A DNA stretch of 64,000 nt from assembly GCA_002300355.1 (NCBI GenBank), contig NSGV01000001.1, positions 4,402,001 through 4,466,000 on the forward strand. The letters run 5' to 3'. Source of the DNA: Streptomyces sp. TLI_235. Lineage in GTDB: Bacteria; Actinomycetota; Actinomycetes; Streptomycetales; Streptomycetaceae. The position numbers were made by a program, and so were the translations under genes. The notes under the pieces are model-generated. The model saw nothing but the letters and a program-made list of their open reading frames with translations, was not told where the DNA came from and did not search any database. Of this stretch, positions 57,391-64,000 are shown in pieces; position 1 is the stretch's first letter; every line of letters begins with the position of its first letter.

Positions 57391-57941
57391 TGGCTCTGAA
57401 CATCCCCGGCACCGGCCTGGCCAAGGGCCTGGCCGTCACCCTGCGGACCATGACGCGCAAGAGCGTCACCGCGCAGTACCCCGAGGTGCAGCCCGTGCTG
57501 CCGCCGCGCTCCCGCGGCGTCATCGCGCTGCTGGAGGAGAACTGCACGGTCTGCATGCTCTGCGCCCGCGAGTGCCCGGACTGGTGCATCTACATCGACT
57601 CCCACAAGGAGACGCTGCCCGCCGCCGACCCGAACGCCCGCGCCCGCACCCGCAACGTGCTCGACCGCTTCGCGATCGACTTCTCGCTCTGCATGTACTG
57701 CGGCATCTGCATCGAGGTCTGCCCCTTCGACGCGCTGTTCTGGTCGCCGGAGTTCGAGTACGCGGAGACCGACATCCTGGAGCTCACCCACGAACGGGAG
57801 CGGCTGCGCGAGTGGATGTGGACGGTGCCCGCACCGCCCGCCCTCGACCCGGGCGCCGAGGAGCCCAAGGAGCTCGCGACCGCCCGCAAGACGGCCGAGA
57901 AGCTGGCCGCCGCGGCTGCCCAGGAGGGTGAGGACGCATGA
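57390..57941 (+). CDS. nuoI: NADH-quinone oxidoreductase subunit I
   Basis: The 183-residue peripheral protein binds two 4Fe-4S clusters (N6a and N6b). The ligand quartets are Cys52, 55, 58 and 62 in CTVCMLCARECP and Cys101, 104, 107 and 111 in CMYCGICIEVCP. It ends in an Ala/Glu/Lys-rich helical tail. Start and stop overlap neighbours (TGATG and ATGA). Confidence 0.95.
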   Translation: MALNIPGTGLAKGLAVTLRTMTRKSVTAQYPEVQPVLPPRSRGVIALLEENCTVCMLCARECPDWCIYIDSHKETLPAADPNARARTRNVLDRFAIDFSLCMYCGICIEVCPFDALFWSPEFEYAETDILELTHERERLREWMWTVPAPPALDPGAEEPKELATARKTAEKLAAAAAQEGEDA

Positions 57942-58612
57942 GCACGCTGCTCGCCGCCACCGGCTCGCTGGAGCCCGCCGCCCGGTCCTTCCTCTCTCCG
58001 ACCGGGGTGGAGATCGTCTTCCTGCTCGTCGGCCTGGCCGTGCTCGGCGCGGCCGTCGTCTCGGTGACCACCAAGCAGCTGGTGCACGCCGCGCTCTGGC
58101 TGGTCGTCGCGCTCGGCGGCCTCGCCGTGGAGTTCCTGCTGCTCACCGCCGAGTTCATCGCCTGGGTGCAGGTGCTGATCTACCTCGGCTCGGTGGTCGT
58201 CCTGGTGCTGTTCGGCCTGATGCTGACCCGGGCGCCGATCGGCCGCTCGCCGGACGCCGACTCCGGCAACCGCTGGGCCGCGCTGCTGGTGGCGCTGGCC
58301 GCCGCCGGCACCCTGGTGACCCTGGTCACCGACGCCTTCCGCAGCAGCTGGATCGACCTCACGGCGGGCGGCGGTTCCACCCGCACCACCGGCGAGTACC
58401 TGTTCCGCCACTGGGTGCTGCCCTTCGAGGCGCTGTCGGTGCTGCTGCTGGCCGCCCTCGTCGGCGCGATCGTGCTCTCCCGCAGCACCTCCGGCACGCT
58501 GCCCCGGCCGCGCGCCGGCAAGCTGCGCGCCGGCAAACCCATCGGCAGCCAGGCGCGGCCCGCCCAGCCCGTTCCGCCGACCGCCCCGACCGCCCCCGCG
58601 CAGGAGCGCTGA
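57938..58612 (+). CDS. nuoJ: NADH-quinone oxidoreductase subunit J
   Basis: The 224-residue membrane protein has five transmembrane helices; the first pair resembles VEIVFLLVGLAVLGAAVVSV and AALWLVVALGGLAVEFLLL, with the conserved VQVLIYLGSVVVLVLFGLML segment typical of subunit J. A Pro/Ala-rich cytoplasmic tail of about 40 residues follows the last helix. It is followed by nuoK after five bases. Confidence 0.93.
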   Translation: MSTLLAATGSLEPAARSFLSPTGVEIVFLLVGLAVLGAAVVSVTTKQLVHAALWLVVALGGLAVEFLLLTAEFIAWVQVLIYLGSVVVLVLFGLMLTRAPIGRSPDADSGNRWAALLVALAAAGTLVTLVTDAFRSSWIDLTAGGGSTRTTGEYLFRHWVLPFEALSVLLLAALVGAIVLSRSTSGTLPRPRAGKLRAGKPIGSQARPAQPVPPTAPTAPAQER

Positions 58613-58617
58613 CGCCG

Positions 58618-58977
58618 ATGCACCTCGCCTACCCAGCCGTCCTCGCCGCGCTGCTGTTCTGCGTCGGCGTGTACGGCGTGCTCGCCCGGCGCAATGTCGT
58701 CCTGGTGCTGATGTCCGTCGAGCTGATGCTCAACGCCGTCAACCTCAACCTGGTCGCCTTCGACGCCTGGCTGCGCGACGCCGTGCACGCCGGGCAGGCG
58801 CTCACCCTCTTCACCATCACGGTGGCCGCGGCCGAGATCGGCCTCGGCCTCGCCATCGTGCTGCTGGTCTTCCGCACCCGCCGCACCGCCGACGTCGACC
58901 GGCTCACCCTGCTCGGCGACCCGTCCGAGGCAGCCCCCGAGGCTGCCGCCGCCGAGCCGGAGGGCCAGGCCGCATGA
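58618..58977 (+). CDS. nuoK: NADH-quinone oxidoreductase subunit K
   Basis: The 119-residue protein has three transmembrane helices with the conserved VLMSVELMLNAVNLNLVAF segment, whose glutamate is part of the proton path. EIGLGLAIVLLVFRTRRT closes helix 3. The C-terminal 25 residues are Ala/Glu-rich and not conserved. It overlaps nuoL by ATGA. Confidence 0.94.
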   Translation: MHLAYPAVLAALLFCVGVYGVLARRNVVLVLMSVELMLNAVNLNLVAFDAWLRDAVHAGQALTLFTITVAAAEIGLGLAIVLLVFRTRRTADVDRLTLLGDPSEAAPEAAAAEPEGQAA

Positions 58978-60956
58978 ACCTCGCCCTGCCGATCCTCGTC
59001 CCCACGCTGCCCGCACTCGGCGCGGCCGCCGGCCTCGCCACCGGCAAGAAGTTCCCCGGCCTCGCCCGGCCGCTGGCCGTGCTGCCGGTCGCCGTCTCCG
59101 CGGTGCTCGCCGTGGTCGTCGCCGTACAGCTCGGCACCGGGCAGAGCCTGGACGCCGCCACCCGGCTCACCCCGACCGGCGGCCCGGACATCTCGCTCGC
59201 GCTCCACCTGGACGGCTTCTCCGTCCTGATCTCGCTGCTGGTCGGCCTGGTCGCCACCCTGGTGCAGATCTACTCCACCGCGTACCTGAAGGACGACCCC
59301 CGCTACCCCTCGTACGCGGCGCTGGTCTCGCTGTTCACCGCGGCGATGTTCCTGGTGGTGTACTCCGGCGACCTGATCGTGCTGCTGGTCGGCTGGGAGA
59401 TCATGGGCATCTGCTCGTACTTCCTGATCGGACACCACTGGGAGACCGAGGACGCCCGTTCCGCCTCGCTCAAGGCCTTCCTGGTCACCAAGCTCGGCGA
59501 CGTGCCGTTCCTGTTCGGCATCTTCGTGCTCGGCGCGGACGCCGGCAGCTTCCGGATCACCGACGTGCTGGCCGCCGCGACCGAGGGGCGCCTCGGCCAT
59601 CCCACGCTGATCGCGCTGCTGCTGCTCGGCGGCGTGGCCGGCAAGAGCGCCCAGTTCCCGCTGCACACCTGGCTCCCGGACGCGATGGCCGGCCCCACCC
59701 CGGTCTCCGCGCTGATCCACGCCGCGACCATGGTCGCGGCCGGCATCTACCTGGTCGCCCGGCTGATGCCGGTCTTCCTGCTCTCCTCCGCCGCCCTGGT
59801 GGTGCTCGCCGTGATGGCCGCCGTCACCATGGTCGGCTCGGCGCTCTGCGCCCTCGCCCAGGACGACCTCAAGCGGGTGCTCGCCTACTCGACCGTCGGC
59901 CAGCTCGGCTACATGGCCGGCGCCCTGGCCTCCGGCGACCGCGACTCCGCCGTCTTCTACCTGGTCGGCCACGGCGTCTTCAAGGCCCTGCTCTTCCTCA
60001 CCGCCGGCGTGGTCATCCACGCCGCGCACACCAACTCGATCTCCGCCATGTCCCGGATGCCCGACCTGCGCAAGCGGGTGCCCGACGCCTACTGGGCGAT
60101 GGGCATCGGCCTAGTCGCCCTGATGGGCCTGCCGCCGTTCACCGGCTTCTTCTCCAAGGAGTCGGTGTTCACCGCCGCCGAGCACGCCGCCCACGGAGAG
60201 GCGCTCACCCGCGGCGCCGGCCCCGCCGCCGCGGTGCCCGAGGCGGCCGGCTGGATCGTCCTGGTCGCCGCCGGCCTGACCGCGCTGCTCACCGCCGCCT
60301 ACTCCACCCGGCTCTGGCTGACCGCCTTCCACGGCCGCACCGCCGGGGCGCCCGCCGCGGAGGCCGCCGCCGCGCCCGCCGCCGGGGCCCCGTACTCGCC
60401 GGAGATCGACGAGGCCGACCCGGCCACCGCCGAGCCCGCCGCGATGCGCTGGCCGCTCTGGGTGCTCGCCGTCCCGACCATGGCCTTCGGCCTGCTCGGA
60501 CTGCGCGACTCGTGGCTGCCCTCGCTGCTCGACGGCGGCTCACTGCGCCCGACCCTCGCCACCTCGGTCCTCGGCACCGGCCTCGCCGTGGCCGGCATCC
60601 TGATCAGCTACGCCGCCTGGCGTGCGGCCTCGGCCCGGCAGGCCGCCTCCGCCGGGGCGGCGCCCGCCGACCCCGGCCGGCTGCTGCTCGGCCCGGTGTA
60701 CCGCTTCGCCCAGCACGGCTTCGGCGTGGACCGGCTGTACAGCGCGCTGTTCGTCCGCCCCACCGCGGCCGCCGCCCGGCTGGTGAACTTCCTCGACCGC
60801 GAGGTCGTCGAGACGTACGTCCGCGGCGCCGGCAACGGCGTCAACGCGCTCGGCTGGCTCGTCCGCCGCGCCCAGACCGGCAACGCCCAGAGCTACCTCA
60901 ACGCGCTGCTCGCCGGGGCCGTCCTGCTCGCCGTCCTGGTGGCGGTCGGCACATGA
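58974..60956 (+). CDS. nuoL: NADH-quinone oxidoreductase subunit L
   Basis: The 660-residue antiporter-like subunit has 14-16 transmembrane helices, with IVLLVGWEIMGICSYFLIG near residue 137, the proton-channel blocks TWLPDAMAGPTPVSALIHAATMV and AQDDLKRVLAYSTVGQLGYM, and the C-terminal lateral helix region. NuoL pumps protons at the distal end of the membrane arm. A roughly 30-residue Ala/Pro-rich insert near 460 is not part of the core. A 52-base gap precedes nuoM. Confidence 0.95.
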   Translation: MNLALPILVPTLPALGAAAGLATGKKFPGLARPLAVLPVAVSAVLAVVVAVQLGTGQSLDAATRLTPTGGPDISLALHLDGFSVLISLLVGLVATLVQIYSTAYLKDDPRYPSYAALVSLFTAAMFLVVYSGDLIVLLVGWEIMGICSYFLIGHHWETEDARSASLKAFLVTKLGDVPFLFGIFVLGADAGSFRITDVLAAATEGRLGHPTLIALLLLGGVAGKSAQFPLHTWLPDAMAGPTPVSALIHAATMVAAGIYLVARLMPVFLLSSAALVVLAVMAAVTMVGSALCALAQDDLKRVLAYSTVGQLGYMAGALASGDRDSAVFYLVGHGVFKALLFLTAGVVIHAAHTNSISAMSRMPDLRKRVPDAYWAMGIGLVALMGLPPFTGFFSKESVFTAAEHAAHGEALTRGAGPAAAVPEAAGWIVLVAAGLTALLTAAYSTRLWLTAFHGRTAGAPAAEAAAAPAAGAPYSPEIDEADPATAEPAAMRWPLWVLAVPTMAFGLLGLRDSWLPSLLDGGSLRPTLATSVLGTGLAVAGILISYAAWRAASARQAASAGAAPADPGRLLLGPVYRFAQHGFGVDRLYSALFVRPTAAAARLVNFLDREVVETYVRGAGNGVNALGWLVRRAQTGNAQSYLNALLAGAVLLAVLVAVGT

Positions 60957-61008
60957 GCCACACCGCGACCCCGCCCCGACCCGCCGCAGCACGAACCTGG
61001 AGCCCCCG

Positions 61009-62562
61009 ATGAACGCAGTCCTCATCGCCCTCCTGCTGCTGCCGCTGGCCGGCGCCGCCGCGACCCTCGTCCCGCTCGGCCGGGACCGCGCCGCCGCCGA
61101 CCGCCGTGCCCTGTGGCTCGGCACCGGCGTCACCGGCGGGACCCTGGCGCTCGCCGTCGCCCTCGCGATCGGCTTCGACCAGGACCGCCCGGCCGTGATG
61201 CAGGGCGTCACCGACGTCGCCTGGATCCCGGCGATCGACGTCCGGCTGCACCTCGGCGTGGACGGCATCTCGCTGCCGCTGCTCGTCCTCACCGCGCTGC
61301 TGACCTTCCTCTGCGCGCTGTACTCCACCCGCCGGCTGCCCGCCGGCGAGGGCGTGCCCTCCGCGCAGTCCTTCACCGGCCTGCTGCTCCTGCTGGAGGT
61401 CGGCATGCTGGCGACCTTCGCGGTGCTCGACCTGGTGCTGTTCTTCGTGGCGTTCGAGGTCGTGCTGATCCCGATGTACTTCCTGATCGCCCGCTGGGGC
61501 AGCGGCGCCAAGGTGCCGGCCGCCAACCGGTTCATCCTGTACACGCTGCTCGGCTCCGCCGTGATGCTGCTCGGCTTCCTGCTGATCGGCTTCAAGGCCG
61601 GCACCTTCGACATGACCCGGCTGGCCGCCACCCACGGCGAGGGGCTCAGCCACACCACCCAGCTCGTCGCCGCCCTGGCGATCCTGCTCGGCCTCGCCGT
61701 GAAGGCCCCCGCCTGGCCGCTGCACAGCTGGCTGCCGGACGCGCACACCGCCGCGCCCACCGTCGGCTCGGTGCTGCTGGCCGGCGTGCTGCTGAAGATG
61801 GGCACCTACGGCCTCGTCCGGGTGCTGCTGCCGATCGTCCCGGACGGCGCCGCGACCTTCGCCCCCTACCTGGGCGCGTTCGCCGCCGTCGGCATCGTCT
61901 ACGGATCGCTGGCCTGCCTCGCGCTGGCCCGGCAGGGCGCCAAGGGCGACCTCAAGCGCCTGATCGCCTACTCCTCGGTCGGCCACATGGGCTTCGTGCT
62001 GCTCGGCATCGCCTCGCTCACCCCGGCCGGCGTGAACGGCGCGCTGTTCGGCAACATCGCGCACGGCCTGATCACCGGCCTGCTGTTCTTCCTCGTCGGC
62101 GCGGTCAAGGACCGCTACGGCACCTCGGACCTGGACACCCTGGCCGGCGCCACCGGAGCGGCCCTGTACGGCAGGGCCCCGCGGATCGGCGCCCTGCTCG
62201 CCTTCGCCGCCGTCGCAAGCCTCGGCCTGCCCGGCCTGGCCGGCTTCTGGGGCGAGCTGCTCGCCATGTTCGGCGCCTTCGACCCGGCGGCCGGTCTCTC
62301 CCGGCCCGCCTTCGTCACCTACATGGTGCTGGCCGGCCTCGGCACCCTGCTGACCGCCGGCTACCTGCTGGTCGTCGTCCGCCGGGTCTGCATGGGCGAC
62401 CCGAAGCAGCCCGCCCTGGTCACCGACCTGCCCGACATCAAGGCGTACGAGGCGGCCAGCTGGACGCCGCTGGCCGCGCTCACCCTGGTCGCCGGCCTCT
62501 GGCCCGCCCTGCTGCTCAGCCTCTCCGACCCGGCCGTCAAGCACCTGCTCGGGGGTGGCTGA
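61009..62562 (+). CDS. nuoM: NADH-quinone oxidoreductase subunit M
   Basis: The 517-residue antiporter-like subunit has about 14 transmembrane helices. Conserved blocks are LHLGVDGISLPLLVLTALL, the glutamate helix FFVAFEVVLIPMYFLI, AWPLHSWLPDAHTAAPTVGSVL (in sections), and the lysine-bearing GDLKRLIAYSSVGHMGFV. It is followed by nuoN after three bases. Confidence 0.95.
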   Translation: MNAVLIALLLLPLAGAAATLVPLGRDRAAADRRALWLGTGVTGGTLALAVALAIGFDQDRPAVMQGVTDVAWIPAIDVRLHLGVDGISLPLLVLTALLTFLCALYSTRRLPAGEGVPSAQSFTGLLLLLEVGMLATFAVLDLVLFFVAFEVVLIPMYFLIARWGSGAKVPAANRFILYTLLGSAVMLLGFLLIGFKAGTFDMTRLAATHGEGLSHTTQLVAALAILLGLAVKAPAWPLHSWLPDAHTAAPTVGSVLLAGVLLKMGTYGLVRVLLPIVPDGAATFAPYLGAFAAVGIVYGSLACLALARQGAKGDLKRLIAYSSVGHMGFVLLGIASLTPAGVNGALFGNIAHGLITGLLFFLVGAVKDRYGTSDLDTLAGATGAALYGRAPRIGALLAFAAVASLGLPGLAGFWGELLAMFGAFDPAAGLSRPAFVTYMVLAGLGTLLTAGYLLVVVRRVCMGDPKQPALVTDLPDIKAYEAASWTPLAALTLVAGLWPALLLSLSDPAVKHLLGGG

Positions 62563-62565
62563 GCC

Positions 62566-64000
62566 GTGACCAGCACCCCGCTCGGACCTCCTCTCCTGGG
62601 GCAGCCCGCCATGAACCTGATCGCCGTCGCCGACCCGGGCGGCCTCATCCAGTCCGTGGACTGGGTCGCCGTCGCGCCGCCGCTGATCGCGGCGCTCGCC
62701 GCGCTCGCCGTGCTGGTCGCGGACCTCTTCCTGCCGGCCGGCCGCAAGCGCCTCCTCGGCTGGGCCTCGGCGGCCGGCCTGCTGGGCGCGCTGGCCGCGC
62801 TGCTGCCACTCGTCCGCGGCGACGCCCGCTCCACCTTCTGCCTGAAGGCCGCCGGCGGGGCGTGCAGCTACACCGCCGACCACTTCGCGCTCGCCTTCCA
62901 GCTGATCGCGCTCGGCGGCGCCCTGATCGCCGTCCTGCTCTCGCTGCACACCGTGGACGAGGAGAAGCTGCCCGGCGGCGAGTACTGGTTCCTGCTGCTC
63001 TCCAGCGCCTCCGGCGCCGCACTGCTGCCCGCCTCCCGCGACCTGGCGACGCTGATCATCGCCCTGGAGGTCGCCTCGCTGCCGGCCTTCGCGCTGGTCG
63101 CACTGCGCCGGGACGGCCGGGGCGCCGAGGGCGCGCTCAAGTTCTTCCTCTCCTCGGTCACCGCCACCGCCGTCATGCTGCTCGGCGTCGGCTTCGTGTA
63201 CGCCGCGACCGGCTCGATCCACCTCGCCCCGATCGCCGACGGGCTGGCCCACGTGCCGGGGCAGCTGAAGCCGCTGGCCGAGGCCGGCGCCGTGCTCACC
63301 CTGGTCGGCTTCGCCTTCAAGGTCGCCGTGGTGCCGTTCCACTTCTGGCTGCCGGACACCTACACAGCCGCGCCGATCCCGGTGGCCGGCTACCTGTCGG
63401 TGGTCGGCAAGGCGGCGGGCCTGGCCGGGCTCGCCCTCGTCACCACGATCGCCTTCCACCCGTACGGGCACACCTGGGGCCTGGTGCTGGCGGTGCTGGC
63501 CGCGCTCACCATGACGGTCGGCAACGTGGCCGCGCTCCGGCAGCGCGGCGACACCCCGCACAGCGCGGTGCGGCTGCTCGCCTGGTCCTCCATCGGCCAG
63601 GCCGGCTACCTGCTCGTCCCGCTGGCCGCGGCCGGCTACCAGGGGACCCCGCACCCGCTGGGCGCGACCGTCGCCTACGCGCTGATCTACGGCGTGGTCA
63701 ACCTGGGCGCCTTCGGCGTGGCCGCCGTGGTGGCCAGGACGGCCGGCACCCGGCTGGACGACCACCGGGGGCTGTTCGCCCGCGGCCGCTGGAGCGCGCT
63801 CGCGATGGCCTTCTTCCTGCTCTGCCTGGCCGGCCTGCCGCCCGGCGTGATCGGCCTGTTCGGCAAGGTCGTGGTCTTCCAGGCCGCCGTCGACGCGAAG
63901 CTCGGCTGGCTGGCCGTGGTGATGGCGGTCAACGTGGTGATCGCCCTCTACTACTACCTGCTGTGGACGGCCCGGCTGTTCGCGCCCGCCGGGGCCGGAG
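62566..64000 (+). CDS. nuoN: NADH-quinone oxidoreductase subunit N (cut by window end)
   Basis: The frame is open from GTG 62566 to the last base, giving at least 478 residues of the third antiporter-like subunit. Visible are FFLSSVTATAVMLLGVGFVY, FHFWLPDTYTAAPIPVAGYL, AVRLLAWSSIGQAGYLL and LAGLPPGVIGLFGKVVVFQA. The 3' end lies outside the window. An ATG at 62611 is an alternative start and would remove 15 residues that are not obviously conserved; the GTG has GGGGG upstream and is three bases behind nuoM. Confidence 0.92.
   Translation, partial: MTSTPLGPPLLGQPAMNLIAVADPGGLIQSVDWVAVAPPLIAALAALAVLVADLFLPAGRKRLLGWASAAGLLGALAALLPLVRGDARSTFCLKAAGGACSYTADHFALAFQLIALGGALIAVLLSLHTVDEEKLPGGEYWFLLLSSASGAALLPASRDLATLIIALEVASLPAFALVALRRDGRGAEGALKFFLSSVTATAVMLLGVGFVYAATGSIHLAPIADGLAHVPGQLKPLAEAGAVLTLVGFAFKVAVVPFHFWLPDTYTAAPIPVAGYLSVVGKAAGLAGLALVTTIAFHPYGHTWGLVLAVLAALTMTVGNVAALRQRGDTPHSAVRLLAWSSIGQAGYLLVPLAAAGYQGTPHPLGATVAYALIYGVVNLGAFGVAAVVARTAGTRLDDHRGLFARGRWSALAMAFFLLCLAGLPPGVIGLFGKVVVFQAAVDAKLGWLAVVMAVNVVIALYYYLLWTARLFAPAGAG

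Noticed and set aside
60898..63765. 955-codon reverse open frame opposite nuoL, nuoM and nuoN
   Set aside because: It is the antisense shadow of strongly supported nuo genes; its translation is Gly/Arg/Gln/Ala-rich without any domain, as expected in very GC-rich DNA.

Overview
The window is very GC-rich actinobacterial DNA with strong G/C bias at third codon positions. It carries chaplins, rodlin-like proteins, a futalosine-type menaquinone pathway and a CcsA/ResB-type cytochrome c system. Together these point to the family Streptomycetaceae (Streptomyces, Kitasatospora or a close relative). I see no rRNA, tRNA, CRISPR array, transposase or phage gene, so this looks like chromosome core with accessory inserts.

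Layout. (1) 1-5.1 kb: hemA-hemC-hemD-hemB, tetrapyrrole synthesis from glutamyl-tRNA to uroporphyrinogen III, ending at a long hairpin. (2) 5.1-11.8 kb: a developmental surface-protein cluster with two rodlin-like genes, four short chaplins, three uncharacterised small secreted proteins and a secreted GDSL hydrolase with a lectin tail. (3) 11.8-13.3 kb: a Clp N-domain regulator with a promoter/operator that suggests leaderless, self-controlled expression, and a hypothetical protein. (4) 13.7-20.7 kb: hemL and a phosphatase-family gene, then the cytochrome c maturation operon (ResA-like lipoprotein, CcdA, ResB, CcsB) and a small unknown gene. (5) 20.8-23.4 kb: acyl-CoA carboxylase beta and epsilon subunits and a small membrane protein. 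(6) 23.5-39.7 kb: late menaquinone genes mqnL-mqnP, then mqnM, an Lrp/AsnC regulator, a threonine dehydratase and mqnE. About 10 kb of accessory genes sits between mqnP and mqnM. Most of it is one reverse-strand operon: GntR regulator, two-cluster ferredoxin, lipoprotein solute-binding protein with a NosL-like tail, permease, ATPase, and an AprA/fumarate-reductase-like flavoprotein fused to HEAT repeats. (7) 39.9-45.4 kb: L,D-transpeptidase-like protein, FabH-like enzyme, TetR regulator and an AfsK-like kinase with a PQQ propeller. (8) 45.4-52.4 kb: a cell-surface glycopolymer island (galE, a GT2, a GT2-CDP-glycerol transferase fusion, a GT4). (9) 52.7-64 kb: an orphan sensor kinase and a complex I operon (nuoA-B-C-H-I-J-K-L-M-N) without nuoD-G, cut by the window edge inside nuoN.

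Many of these genes are connected. Haem from the hem genes is what the cytochrome c operon attaches to apocytochromes, and menaquinone is the likely acceptor for the complex I-like machine. The most unusual part is the ferredoxin/flavoprotein-HEAT/ABC operon at 26.0-32.7 kb. It looks like an APS-reductase-type AprB/AprA pair redeployed with a dedicated importer, and its substrate cannot be read from the sequence.
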